A stretch of 64,000 nucleotides of DNA from Butyrivibrio sp. LC3010 (GTDB taxonomy: Bacteria; Bacillota; Clostridia; Lachnospirales; Lachnospiraceae), in contig NZ_AUJU01000003.1 of assembly GCF_000424385.1 (NCBI RefSeq), forward strand, positions 124,001-188,000, given 5' to 3'. This document shows positions 53,211 through 60,910 of the stretch, piece by piece. Both the position numbers and the translations under genes were made by a program. The notes beneath the pieces were generated by a model that was not told where the DNA came from, ran no database searches, and saw nothing but the letters and a program-made list of their open reading frames with translations. Positions within the stretch are counted from its first letter, which is position 1. Every line of letters starts with the position of its first letter.

Positions 53211-54893
53211 ATGAACGTTGAGGAGTATACATATCATGAGCTAAAGCAAATGATGGATTATATGAAACGAATGTATGACACAGTTCGTCTTGTTGACCCT
53301 GTTGAGTGTCGCGAGATAACTGTGGATACCTCCGGCGAAATTCACTATGAAAAAGAGTGCTACTCCGCCTGGAATGCCGCTTCACGCTGTTCTAACTGCT
53401 CCAGCTACAGAGCTGTAATGAGCGCCCAAAGACAATCCAAGGAGGAAATATACGATAATCACAGGTTTCTTATACAATCCATACCAATCAAGCTCATTCT
53501 TCCCGACAGAAACAATTTTGCCTGCGTAATGGAGCTGATAAGCATAGATGAGAATGAATGTGACTGCAGCAGCGCTGCACCAACAATCATTGCAGGTGAA
53601 ACAGGCAAGCAGATGTCCCAGGGAATGACTGAAGCTGATTATGTGGCAACTCATGACCTCCTCACCAGACTTTATAATCTTGATGGAATCTGCCGTGAGG
53701 TCAGAAGACTCCTTGTGGATGATCCCGAAACAGAACGCGTACTGATAACCGGGGATATAAGGCATTTTCGTATATTAAATGAGCGCTATGGTGTTCAGCG
53801 TGGAAATGAAGTGCTGATAGCCATTGCCGATATGTTAAGAAAAAGCTGTGGCCCTGATACTGTATATGGCAGAACCCATGCTGACCACTTTGTTCTTTGT
53901 ATGCCCGAGAACCGTTTTGATGAAGGCGTATTCATGGATGCTGTGGAAGAAATCGGAAAAATGATAGATACCGAAAACTATCATCTCTATTTCCATCTTG
54001 GTGTATTCAGGATTGAGGATCCCGACATCCCTGTAACAATGATGATAGACAGGGCTGATCTTGCCCTTCAGACGCTCCATGACAGACGTGAGAACATTCT
54101 TACGTTTTACACAAACAAGCTCTTAAAACAAGCTGAGACAGAAACGGATTTTCTCAATAATTTCAAATCCCTTCTGGATGATGGCCAGTTCCATATTTTC
54201 CTTCAGCCTGTTTTTGATGCAAATATGAATGTAACCGGAGCTGAGGCCCTTACAAGATGGATTAAACCTGACGGAACCACTATTTCATCCGATAAGTACA
54301 TCCACATCCTTGAAAGAGGCGAACACATAGCAATGCTTGATACCCGCAACTGGGAGCTTGTTATGAAGCAGCTTCGTTCCTGGCAGAATACTGCAAGGCA
54401 CAATTTTGTCATATCCGTAAACGTATCTCCCAAGGATCTTTTCTACATGGATGCCCTTAAGAAGGTAAAAGAGCTGGTCCACGCCTATAATGTCGATCCC
54501 AACAGGCTAATCCTTGAATTCTCAGAAGTGGATCTTATGAAGGATACGGAGCAGCATCTGGCCATTATTGATCGTTTCAGGCAGGAAGGCTTCAGAGTAG
54601 CCATAGATAATTTCGGTGCAGGTAATCTCTCCATCACCATGATAAAGGAACTCCACACCGACTATGTAAAAATCGATAAATCCTTTATAGCAGATTGCGA
54701 CAACGATGAACGAAGCAGAATGGTTCTGGAAGCTTCCGTCAAACTGGTCCAGCAGCTGGGAATGAACGTAGTTGCAGAGGGCGTGGAAACAGAGCAGCAA
54801 TACGAATACCTAAAATCCATAGGCTGCAACAAATTCCAAGGATTCTACTTCTCACATGCAATCCCCATTAAAGACTTTGAAGAGAAGTACTAA
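53211..54893 (+). CDS. EAL-domain protein with degenerate GGDEF domain
   Basis: 560 residues. N-terminal PAS-like domain with a CxxC-type motif SRCSNCSSYRA (about 60-70) common in clostridial signalling proteins; GGDEF domain (about 160-310) whose active loop reads RTHADHF in place of RxGGDEF, so it cannot be a cyclase; EAL domain (about 318-560) with AEALTRW, SVNVS, LEFSE, VKIDKSF, AEGVET and FQG intact. The DDFG motif is IDNFGAG: the second metal-binding Asp is Asn. The protein may be a weak phosphodiesterase or a c-di-GMP sensor. No membrane segment. Coupled to the AI-2E gene. Confidence 0.88.
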   Translation: MNVEEYTYHELKQMMDYMKRMYDTVRLVDPVECREITVDTSGEIHYEKECYSAWNAASRCSNCSSYRAVMSAQRQSKEEIYDNHRFLIQSIPIKLILPDRNNFACVMELISIDENECDCSSAAPTIIAGETGKQMSQGMTEADYVATHDLLTRLYNLDGICREVRRLLVDDPETERVLITGDIRHFRILNERYGVQRGNEVLIAIADMLRKSCGPDTVYGRTHADHFVLCMPENRFDEGVFMDAVEEIGKMIDTENYHLYFHLGVFRIEDPDIPVTMMIDRADLALQTLHDRRENILTFYTNKLLKQAETETDFLNNFKSLLDDGQFHIFLQPVFDANMNVTGAEALTRWIKPDGTTISSDKYIHILERGEHIAMLDTRNWELVMKQLRSWQNTARHNFVISVNVSPKDLFYMDALKKVKELVHAYNVDPNRLILEFSEVDLMKDTEQHLAIIDRFRQEGFRVAIDNFGAGNLSITMIKELHTDYVKIDKSFIADCDNDERSRMVLEASVKLVQQLGMNVVAEGVETEQQYEYLKSIGCNKFQGFYFSHAIPIKDFEEKY

Positions 54894-54896
54894 AAG

Positions 54897-54986
54897 AGCT
54901 TTCATTACGCCCAGCCCCTACGATATCCATTTGGAACTGCACAGTTCCAAACGGATATCTTCTGAGCCGGGCTGTTTATGAAAGCT
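54897..54986. repeat. 90-base nested inverted repeat after the EAL gene
   Basis: Outer arms AGCTTTCAT (54897-54905) and ATGAAAGCT (54978-54986) enclose CAGCCC/GGGCTG and an inner 18-bp arm pair (54922-54939 with 54942-54959) that has one mismatch and only two bases between the arms. It starts 3 bases past the stop codon. Confidence 0.75.
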
Positions 54987-54990
54987 AGAA

Positions 54991-55025
54991 CAAAGAGTCG
55001 CGCGCGAGCGGTATTGCGAAGCAAT
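54991..55025. repeat. GC-rich palindromic word shared with 46153-46222
   Basis: CAAAGAGTCGCGCGCGAGCG followed by ATTGC-GAA-GCAAT (55013-55025). CAAAGAGTCGC and CGCGCGAGCG both recur downstream of yjfB, 8.8 kb away, suggesting a dispersed intergenic repeat. Confidence 0.5.
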
Positions 55026-55048
55026 TAAATACCTTTATGATAAAATAC

Positions 55049-55077
55049 AAAAGCCGAACCTCTAAGAGTCCGGCTTT
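55049..55077. terminator. Terminator between converging EAL and CPBP genes
   Basis: AAAGCCG pairs with CGGCTTT with an inner CTC/GAG stem. On the minus strand TTTGTATTTT follows, so it should end the CPBP transcript; on the plus strand it backs up the 90-base element. Confidence 0.7.
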
Positions 55078-55128
55078 ACTTCAAAACTTTATTCAATAGT
55101 TATTATCTTAAATTGTAAGTAATCTATG

Positions 55129-55764
55129 TTATCTTAATGATATCCTTGCCACATCGATAATTATAGAAGGTATATGCTGATACATCATAAACAGGATGTG
55201 TACTGTAATGGGTATATATATGTTTCTTGTGCAGAAAAAGGCGATAGCATAGGGAATTGCAAGGACCATGGCACTAACAACTCCAAGTGGAAGATATGCA
55301 TAGCTAAAGCCGCACAATACAAGTCCAAGTACAAATGTCAGCATAGCTGATGTAGCACTATCAAAATCCATAAGCGCTTTGCGGAAAAAGAGTTCCTCAG
55401 AAACAGGACATAAGAACAATAATGTTATAGCATAGAGGAATTCACCTATGTAGCTGTTCTCCCAGGTGATGCCGTATGTGCCATCCAGCACACCTATGAA
55501 ATTATCCATTATCAGGTTCTGCTTAATTATATAAGCAAGCTGTGTGGCAACAGCTGTAAGTACAACGGGTATCCAGAATTTCTTAAAGCTTCTGAAATTA
55601 CGTGAATACTCAGCAAAAGAAAAATCCTTACTATAGTACACAAGTAAAACCAGGTAAAACACAAAGAATATATAAAGTGTCTTAAACGGCTTTATGATGC
55701 TAAAAGCTATAAATAACAATTCCCATACAATAGGAAAAGCCAAATTCTTAATTTGCGATTTCAC
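55129..55764 (-). CDS. CPBP-family membrane protein, motif 2 altered
   Basis: 211 residues with about seven membrane segments. The CPBP glutamate motif is present as VSEELFFRKALMDF (Glu123, Glu124, Arg128). In motif 2 the usual FxxxH is FSYAY (153-157), with Tyr157 in place of the histidine; the third motif keeps His189 in ITVHILFMM. These proteins are Rce1-like intramembrane proteases or, when altered, non-catalytic proteins linked to bacteriocin self-protection and other roles. No bacteriocin gene is nearby. Single gene flanked by terminators. Confidence 0.75.
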   Translation of the reverse strand: MKSQIKNLAFPIVWELLFIAFSIIKPFKTLYIFFVFYLVLLVYYSKDFSFAEYSRNFRSFKKFWIPVVLTAVATQLAYIIKQNLIMDNFIGVLDGTYGITWENSYIGEFLYAITLLFLCPVSEELFFRKALMDFDSATSAMLTFVLGLVLCGFSYAYLPLGVVSAMVLAIPYAIAFFCTRNIYIPITVHILFMMYQHIPSIIIDVARISLR

Positions 55765-55913
55765 AACCCACCTCTAAGTCAGTTTTACCATATTTTCGAA
55801 TATTATATCACAATAATACATGATGTTTACATAATATTAATAATTCTTAAGATTTCCAGTGTCTACAATCATGTCCGCCCGGCTTATTCTTTTGTAAAAC
55901 AAACATTGAATAT

Positions 55914-55946
55914 AAAAAATACTCCCCAGAAGTAATTCTGAGGAGT
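55914..55946 (-). terminator. Terminator of tRNA-Gln
   Basis: ACTCCTCAGAA pairs with TTCTGGGGAGT over 11 bp (one G-U) and is followed by ATTTTTT on the minus strand, 5 bases after the tRNA 3' end. Confidence 0.85.
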
Positions 55947-55950
55947 TTAG

Positions 55951-56023
55951 CTGGGCTAGTAGGATTCGAACCTACGGAGTGACGGAGTCAGAGTCCGTTG
56001 CCTTACCGCTTGGCGATAGCCCA
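55951..56023 (-). tRNA. tRNA-Gln (CUG anticodon)
   Basis: 73 bases folding into a cloverleaf: acceptor TGGGCTA/TAGCCCA, D-arm GCC/GGC, anticodon stem ACGGA/TCCGT with loop CTCTGAC (anticodon CUG, reading CAG), T-arm GTAGG-TTCGAAT-CCTAC and discriminator G. The 3' CCA is not encoded. The U1-A72 pair is usual for glutamine tRNAs. It stands alone with its own promoter and terminator; CUG is the rarer glutamine anticodon and normally accompanies a UUG tRNA. Confidence 0.93.
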
Positions 56024-56036
56024 TCGACAAGAATGA

Positions 56037-56065
56037 ATTATACGTAAGTTTAGGATAAAATGCAA
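56037..56065 (-). promoter_or_regulatory. Promoter of tRNA-Gln
   Basis: Minus strand TTGCAT (56065-56060), exactly 17 bases, perfect TATAAT (56042-56037). The start point would be about 7 bases before the tRNA. The rest of the 290-bp gap 56024-56313 is AT-rich and otherwise holds only the glnN terminator. Confidence 0.75.
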
Positions 56066-56252
56066 GCACTTTTTTTAATTTTTTTAAAAATATTTTCTAC
56101 GAGGACCAGAGTTTTCTCTATTAGCCTTATACTACTGGTTTTTCGCAAAGCTATTAAATAATAGTTTTTTTTAAAATATCTCCATTTTCCACTTTCATGG
56201 CGCATAACGTTATTGTCATCAGAAAATTTTTACTCTCTTTTTATTAACTTTT

Positions 56253-56302
56253 AAAAAATCCCAACCACAGACGAAAGGAATTCCTATCGTCTGTGATTGG
56301 GA
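56253..56302 (-). terminator. Terminator of glnN
   Basis: TCCCAATCACAGACGA pairs with TCGTCTGTGGTTGGGA (16 bp, one G-U) around a 12-base loop and is followed on the minus strand by TTTTTTAAAAG. It starts 12 bases after the glnN stop. Confidence 0.9.
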
Positions 56303-56313
56303 AATATTGATTA

Positions 56314-58425
56314 TCAGCCCTCAAAGAGGAGATCAGCATATGTCGGGAACGGCCAGTCATTTTTATCAACCAGCATTTCCAGATTATCTGCAGGAATTCT
56401 AAGAGCTGTCATTGTAGGAACAACCTTATCCTTGCAATAATATGCACGCTCTCTTGCATCCACTATTGTTCTTGCCTTCTCTTCTTCCTTCTTAAGCTTA
56501 TCAAGCGCCTTCTTCATGGCGTTAAGCTCGCCTGTTATCTCTTTAAGCTCACTTACCATTACAGAGGCATCACAGCCTGTATTTGTAACTTCATTGATAT
56601 CTGCAGCCAGTCTTCCTGCATACTTCATAACAGCGGGAATAATCTGCTTGCTTGCCATATCTATCATTGTAAGAGCTTCGATATTGATTGTCTTTGAATA
56701 TGTAGCAAAGATAATCTCCTGTCTGGATTCAAGCTCTGTCTTTGTAAATACGCCAAATTTCTTGTAAAGCTCTACTGCCTTTGTGGTTGTAAGAACTTCT
56801 GCTGCCTCAATTGTTGAAGGAATGTTGGGAAGTCCTCTTCTCTCAGCTTCCTTCTTCCACTCATCAGAATATCCGTCACCGTTGAAGATTACTCTCTGGT
56901 GCTCTGTGAGATATTCCTTGATAATATCATGTACTTCCATATCGAAATCAGATGCCTTCTCAAGTCTGTCTGCTGCCTCACAGAAAGCCTCTGCTACTAT
57001 AGTATTAAGAGCTGTATTTGAGCTTGCCATAGAATCTGATGAACCTACCATACGGAACTCAAACTTGTTACCTGTAAAGGCAAAAGGTGATGTACGGTTT
57101 CTGTCTGTAGCATCCTTCTCGAATTCAGGAAGTGTGGAAACACCTGTCTTGAGCTTTCCGCCACGTTTTGATCTCTTGGCTTCACCTGTCTCTATAAGCT
57201 GGCGAACTACGTCCTCAAGCTGCTCTCCAAGGAAAATAGAGATTATAGCCGGAGGTGCCTCATCTGCGCCAAGACGGTGGTCATTACCTACATCTGAAGC
57301 GCTCTGTCTAAGTATATCTGCATGACGGTCTACTGCCTTAACAATGCATGCAAGTACAAAAAGGAACTGAATGTTTTCATTAGGAGTATCACCGGGATCA
57401 AGAAGGTTTACTCCATTGTCTGTGCAAAGTGACCAGTTGTCATGCTTACCTGAACCGTTTACACCGGCAAAGGGCTTTTCATGAAGAAGACATCTCATAT
57501 TATGATGCTCTGCAACTCTCTTCATGGTCTCCATGATTATCTGGTTGTGATCTACAGCTATATTTGCTGTCTCATAAATAGGTGCGAGCTCGTGCTGTCC
57601 GGGAGCTACCTCGTTGTGCTGAGTCTTACCTGGAACACCAAGCTTCCAAAGCTCATTATTAAGATCCTTCATAAACTCTCCAACGCGCTCTCTGATAACG
57701 CCGAAGTAGTGATCCTCCATTTCCTGTCCCTTAGGCGGCTGTGCTCCGAAAAGAGTACGACCGGTAAAGATAAGGTCAGGGCGCTTTAGGCTCTTCTTCC
57801 AGTCTACAAGGAAGTATTCCTGCTCAGGTCCAACAGATACATTTATTTTTTTAGCATCAGTATTACCAAAAAGATGAACAATCCTGAGAGCCTGCTGACT
57901 TACAGCCTCCATGGATCTAAGAAGCGGAGTCTTCTTATCCAGAGCCTCTCCGTTATAAGAGCAGAAAGCTGTAGGTATGCAAAGTGTAACACCTGCTCCT
58001 GATTCCTTCAAAAACGCAGGAGAAGTTATATCCCATGCCGTATATCCTCTAGCCTCAAATGTTGCGCGAAGACCACCTGACGGGAAAGATGACGCATCAG
58101 GCTCGCCCTTAATGAGATCCTTTCCGGAGAAAGAAGTCATCATGTGTCCATCGCCTCTGGCGCTTGTTATAAACGCATCATGTTTTTCTGCAGTGATACC
58201 AGTAAGTGGCTGAAACCAGTGAGTGTAGTGTGTAGCACCATTCTCCATAGCCCAGTTTTTCATTGCATTAGCCACGGCATCTGCTGATGCAAGTGAGAGA
58301 TCTCCGCCATTTTCCATGACCTGGACAACCTCTTTATACACGCTCTTGGGCAGACGCTCACGCATCTTCTCAAGTGTAAATACATTTTTGCCAAATAATT
58401 CTTCAACTTTGACCTGCTCGCTCAT
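56314..58425 (-). CDS. glnN: Glutamine synthetase type III
   Basis: ATP-dependent synthesis of glutamine from glutamate and ammonia. About 703 residues from the ATG at 58425 (GAGGTG just upstream), the size of GSIII and much larger than [70 protein letters not shown]-like [12 protein letters not shown], and [18 protein letters not shown] are the family signatures; all metal and nucleotide residues appear intact. GSIII is typical of Bacteroides, cyanobacteria and Butyrivibrio/Lachnospiraceae. Single gene with its own promoter and terminator. Confidence 0.96.
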   Translation of the reverse strand: MSEQVKVEELFGKNVFTLEKMRERLPKSVYKEVVQVMENGGDLSLASADAVANAMKNWAMENGATHYTHWFQPLTGITAEKHDAFITSARGDGHMMTSFSGKDLIKGEPDASSFPSGGLRATFEARGYTAWDITSPAFLKESGAGVTLCIPTAFCSYNGEALDKKTPLLRSMEAVSQQALRIVHLFGNTDAKKINVSVGPEQEYFLVDWKKSLKRPDLIFTGRTLFGAQPPKGQEMEDHYFGVIRERVGEFMKDLNNELWKLGVPGKTQHNEVAPGQHELAPIYETANIAVDHNQIIMETMKRVAEHHNMRCLLHEKPFAGVNGSGKHDNWSLCTDNGVNLLDPGDTPNENIQFLFVLACIVKAVDRHADILRQSASDVGNDHRLGADEAPPAIISIFLGEQLEDVVRQLIETGEAKRSKRGGKLKTGVSTLPEFEKDATDRNRTSPFAFTGNKFEFRMVGSSDSMASSNTALNTIVAEAFCEAADRLEKASDFDMEVHDIIKEYLTEHQRVIFNGDGYSDEWKKEAERRGLPNIPSTIEAAEVLTTTKAVELYKKFGVFTKTELESRQEIIFATYSKTINIEALTMIDMASKQIIPAVMKYAGRLAADINEVTNTGCDASVMVSELKEITGELNAMKKALDKLKKEEEKARTIVDARERAYYCKDKVVPTMTALRIPADNLEMLVDKNDWPFPTYADLLFEG

Positions 58426-58463
58426 ATACACCTCATTTTTTTAAAATAATAATTTCGCCAATG

Positions 58464-58492
58464 ATTGTACACTATTAATAGAAAATACACAA
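58464..58492 (-). promoter_or_regulatory. Probable promoter of glnN
   Basis: Minus strand TACAAT (58469-58464) with TTGTGT (58492-58487) 17 bases upstream, about 38 bases before the glnN ATG. No obvious operator palindrome is seen beside it. Confidence 0.5.
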
Positions 58493-58546
58493 ACAAAACT
58501 GAAATCAATTCTTAAATCAGAATAAAAAGGAATTCCTATATGATAA

Positions 58547-58581
58547 GAAAAAATCCGGTTCAAACGCATGGGATGAACCGG
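58547..58581 (-). terminator. Terminator of the ireB-to-U32 gene run
   Basis: CCGGTTCA pairs with TGAACCGG around an 11-base loop and is followed by ATTTTTTC on the minus strand, 13 bases after the U32 stop. Confidence 0.85.
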
Positions 58582-58594
58582 GTTAAAAAGCTCT

Positions 58595-59851
58595 TTAGCA
58601 GGATATATTTTCTGATTTACCTGTGTGAACTCGCAAGATATCATATTTTTCAGTTTCTTTGTCCAACTTTATGTAAAGCACCTGCTTGGGATGAGGACAA
58701 CTTTCCATTGCCTCTCCGTTTTCATTGGTAATACCGAGAACTTTAGTCTCAATATCACGTCCGTCAGGCTTCATGATCTCGATGGTGTCACCAACTGAGA
58801 ATTTATTTCTCTGCTCAATCTTCGCACGACCGTCCTCTGTAACCTCACCCACAATACCAAGATATGTATATTCATTCACATAAGTGTTGGCGTCATATAT
58901 CTGAGCTTCATCAGATGGCTTTCCAAAATAGAAGCCTGTGGTGAACTGTCTGTATGTACATCTTGAGATCTCATCAAGATACCAGGGCATATTCTCTTTG
59001 TACTTCTCTTCAGATTCGAAGTAATCATCAATAGCCTTACGATAGGTTCGCGCAACAGTCGCTACGTAAAGGGCTGTTTTCATGCGTCCCTCGATTTTGC
59101 AGCTGTCAACACCGGCGTCAACCAGCTCAGGAATATGTTCTATCATGCACAGATCTTTTGAATTGAAAATAAAGGATCCTCTCTCATTTTCATAGACAGG
59201 AAGATATTCGCCGGGTCTCGTTTCCTCCACCACAGCATATTTCCAGCGGCAAGGATGTGTGCATTCTCCGTGGTTAGCATCTCTTCCGGTAAAATAGTTA
59301 GATAACAAGCATCTTCCGGAATAGCTTATACACATAGCTCCGTGAATAAAGCTCTCAACCTCCAGATCATCCGGTATGTTCTCTCGAATTTCTTTTATTT
59401 CTTTAAGTGAAAGCTCCCTGGCTGCAACGACTCTCTTGGCACCAAGATCCGCCCAGAATTTATAGGTCTCATAGTTGGTGTTATTTGCCTGTGTAGATAC
59501 GTGGATATCAATCTCAGGGCATATTCTTCTCGCCATCATGAACATACCAGGATCTGCGATAATAAGCGCATCAGGTCCCAGTTCCTTTAATTCATGAAAA
59601 TACTCCTCAGCTCCCTTAAGATCATCATTATGAGCAAGGATATTAGCAGTTACATGTACATGCACTCCATGCTCATGAGCAAATTTTATACCCTCTGCCA
59701 TGTCATCATGGCTGAAATTTTTTGCCTTGGCGCGAAGTCCGAAGGAGTTACCTCCTATATAAACCGCATCCGCTCCAAATATAACTGCTGTTTTTAGTAC
59801 TTCAAGGCTGCTTGCAGGTATAAGCAGCTCAGGTTTACGTCTTCTACTCAT
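58595..59851 (-). CDS. trhP: U32-family protein, TrhP-like tRNA uridine hydroxylation enzyme
   Basis: 418 residues. N-terminal TIM-barrel part (PELLIPASSLEVLKTA, GADAVYIGG, RAKAKNF), the U32 signature ESFIHGAMCISYSGRC (about 166-181), and further cysteines in HGECTHPCRW that with it hold an Fe-S cluster in TrhP. U32 proteins of this branch (YegQ, Bacillus YrrN/YrrO) make 5-hydroxyuridine at tRNA position 34 rather than acting as peptidases. It directly follows trmR, whose product methylates that base. Bacillus has two adjacent genes; here one is present. Confidence 0.85.
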   Translation of the reverse strand: MSRRRKPELLIPASSLEVLKTAVIFGADAVYIGGNSFGLRAKAKNFSHDDMAEGIKFAHEHGVHVHVTANILAHNDDLKGAEEYFHELKELGPDALIIADPGMFMMARRICPEIDIHVSTQANNTNYETYKFWADLGAKRVVAARELSLKEIKEIRENIPDDLEVESFIHGAMCISYSGRCLLSNYFTGRDANHGECTHPCRWKYAVVEETRPGEYLPVYENERGSFIFNSKDLCMIEHIPELVDAGVDSCKIEGRMKTALYVATVARTYRKAIDDYFESEEKYKENMPWYLDEISRCTYRQFTTGFYFGKPSDEAQIYDANTYVNEYTYLGIVGEVTEDGRAKIEQRNKFSVGDTIEIMKPDGRDIETKVLGITNENGEAMESCPHPKQVLYIKLDKETEKYDILRVHTGKSENISC

Positions 59852-59863
59852 TATTTACCTCTT

Positions 59864-60505
59864 TTATAACTTCAGCGACATTGCCATTCCGTCGCCCACA
59901 TTTAATATTACACTGGATAGCTCCGGATCATGTTTGATTGCAAACAGATACTCCCTCATTCTCTCATGGATGGTCCTGTTGCGTCTTGTCACCGCAAAGC
60001 GTGATTCCATCACATCGCCGTCCTGTAACACGTTATCAGAAAGGAGCAGCCCACCGGCCTTAAGTAATCTCTTACAATCCGGTAAAAAATTAATGTACTG
60101 ACCCTTTGCAGCATCCATAAAAATAAAATCATACTGCCCGGAGAGCTCTGCCAAAATGTCGGCTGCATCCCCCTCAAGCAGTGTGATTTTATGGTTGGTA
60201 TCGTATTTATCAAAGTTTTCATGAGCCACCGGTATACGTTTCTCAAACTTCTCAATAGTCGTAATCTTAGTATCCGGATCTGAATAGGTTGCCATCAAAA
60301 GTGCAGAAAAGCCTACCGCACAACCAACCTCCAATATGTTCTTAGGATGATTCATCTGAAGAAGGAACTTAATAAGACTCTGGGTATCCTTCCTTATTAT
60401 CGGAACATCTCCCGAAAGCGATTCTCTTTCAAGCTCATCTAAAAACGGCTCATTGCCCTGATCCAGTGAATTGATGAAGGTACTTATTCTCTCGTCACTG
60501 ATCAC
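59864..60505 (-). CDS. trmR: TrmR-like tRNA 5-hydroxyuridine methyltransferase
   Basis: 213 residues, class I SAM-dependent O-methyltransferase of the YrrM/caffeoyl-CoA-MT-like fold. SAM motif ILEVGCAVGFSALLMA (about 54-69), acidic TTIEKFE, FIFMDAAKG (motif with the metal Asp) and LLLSDNVLQDG. YrrM in Bacillus converts ho5U34 to mo5U34. Start is GTG at 60505, which overlaps the preceding stop as GTGA and has AGGAGG 7 bases upstream. A catechol-type methyltransferase is possible from sequence alone, but the neighbours favour TrmR. Confidence 0.83.
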   Translation of the reverse strand: MISDERISTFINSLDQGNEPFLDELERESLSGDVPIIRKDTQSLIKFLLQMNHPKNILEVGCAVGFSALLMATYSDPDTKITTIEKFEKRIPVAHENFDKYDTNHKITLLEGDAADILAELSGQYDFIFMDAAKGQYINFLPDCKRLLKAGGLLLSDNVLQDGDVMESRFAVTRRNRTIHERMREYLFAIKHDPELSSVILNVGDGMAMSLKL

Positions 60506-60909
60506 TCCGCAGCCTCCTTGTCAGCTTCTATGCTAGCTGCACACATGATTCCGATTATCTCATCCGGTGTCATTGAAGGACTAAGATCATAGGTTCCCGG
60601 AGCGATCATTCCGTGATATTCAGAAAAACGCTCCTGCAACCAAAATAGATTTTTATCCTTAACAAGTCCACGGTTCTCCAAAAGCTCCGCAATCTCTGTC
60701 ACCGACATACTGTCAGTTATCGAAATCGTCACGGTTCTGGTATCATACTGTGAAGCCGGTGTCTGATTGTAAATATGATATCCGTAATCATAAGCCACGG
60801 ATGCATATTTACTAATCATCATTATGCAAACAATAACCAAAAAACCTTTTACGATGGTATCCAGTATACCTAATCCAACACCTCTGGCGTCCATAACTCC
60901 TCTTTTCAC
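60502..60909 (-). CDS. Short MltG-like membrane protein lacking the catalytic domain
   Basis: 135 residues: one membrane segment (about 15-40, GILDTIVKGFLVIVCIMMIS) and an external LysM-like YceG subdomain (about 55-125) with SVTEIAELLENRGLVKD, APGTYDLSPSMTPDEII. Bacillus has the full transglycosylase MltG (about 360 residues) at this place in the same gene order, but the glutamate-bearing catalytic part is absent here. Start GTG at 60909 is uncertain; ATG at 60894 has GGAG only 2 bases away. It lies between RNase J (1-bp gap) and trmR (4-base overlap). Confidence 0.7.
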   Translation of the reverse strand: MKRGVMDARGVGLGILDTIVKGFLVIVCIMMISKYASVAYDYGYHIYNQTPASQYDTRTVTISITDSMSVTEIAELLENRGLVKDKNLFWLQERFSEYHGMIAPGTYDLSPSMTPDEIIGIMCAASIEADKEAAE

Positions 60910-60910
60910 A

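Noticed and set aside
55753-55935. 60-codon plus frame before tRNA-Gln
   Set aside because: AT-rich, no ribosome binding site, and it runs into the tRNA terminator.
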